From NCBI GenBank assembly GCA_017462145.1, contig JAFTRT010000112.1, positions 1 to 13,935 of the forward strand: 13,935 nucleotides of DNA, read 5' to 3'. This DNA comes from Clostridia bacterium. Lineage in GTDB: Bacteria; Bacillota_A; Clostridia; Oscillospirales; CAG-272. A program made the translations under genes and the position numbers. Under the pieces are notes generated by a model, which ran no database searches, was not told the origin of the DNA, and worked only from the letters and a program-made list of their open reading frames with translations. Positions 13,896 to 13,935 of this stretch are shown piece by piece (within the stretch, counting starts at the first letter, position 1; each line of letters opens with the position of its first letter).

Positions 13896-13935
13896 TTTGC
13901 TGTCTTTCTTCACACAATGTTACATTTGTAAAATA

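Larger units (their letters stand above)
13304..13935. other. Long noncoding, hairpin-rich region
   Basis: These 632 bases to the window end carry no convincing gene. They contain a roughly 100-nt tandem repeat (13335-13546), a terminator-like hairpin (13547-13612), a short imperfect palindrome CCTTCCCC/GGAGAAGG near 13695-13714 within a CCAGTGGGAGAAGG motif, and a multi-branched element (13780-13895). Reading frames here encode low-complexity repeat translations (e.g. TPPKPSPVGEGGLR) and were discarded. The last 40 bases are AT-rich and may lead into an upstream region of a gene beyond the window. Confidence 0.65.

Overview
The window looks like a chromosomal stretch from a Gram-positive, probably uncultured gut-type member of the Clostridia (Oscillospirales or Christensenellales-like). 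This is inferred from the AGGAG-type ribosome binding sites, moderately high GC, the gene families present, and the abundant small structured intergenic repeats. All eleven supported genes lie on the + strand. No tRNA, rRNA, CRISPR array or transposase was seen.

Layout. Bases 1-269 hold a palindrome-rich noncoding element. An FAD-dependent oxidoreductase follows (270-1454). Next is an accessory patch: an inverted pair of REP-like repeats (1537-1631) directly upstream of a small GIY-YIG endonuclease gene (1689-1970), then an APH(3')-like aminoglycoside phosphotransferase (2017-2805). A run of closely spaced genes then encodes an ion/anion transporter of the citrate/ArsB-NhaD superfamily (2848-4176), a glycerophosphodiester phosphodiesterase (4192-5025), a glycerate kinase (5056-6201), a DUF4091/GH123-like glycosidase (8554-10257), a GH5-like glycosidase (10351-11433) and a cysteine-rich membrane protein translationally coupled to it (from 11430). 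A DUF368 (PopT-type) membrane protein has its own promoter (12341-13303). The last 632 bases are noncoding and full of hairpins, with a roughly 100-nt tandem repeat, a terminator-like structure and another multi-branched element.

The most informative observation is a complete type II restriction-modification pair (C5 cytosine methyltransferase plus a PD-(D/E)XK nuclease, 6228-8527) sitting between the glycerate kinase and the DUF4091 glycosidase. It is flanked by an exact 18-bp direct repeat (6214-6231 and 8540-8557) covering the ribosome binding site and start codon of the first gene after each boundary. The pair looks more AT-rich than its neighbours. Removing one repeat copy and everything between rebuilds a continuous operon with normal spacing. 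This fits insertion of the cassette with target duplication, leaving both the methyltransferase and the displaced host gene with a working translation start.

Functionally, the transporter, phosphodiesterase, glycerate kinase and two leaderless glycosidases suggest uptake and intracellular breakdown of a sugar- and glycerol/glycerate-containing compound, but the substrate cannot be read from the sequence. DUF368 proteins recycle undecaprenyl phosphate for envelope synthesis and this one is probably unrelated to the operon upstream.
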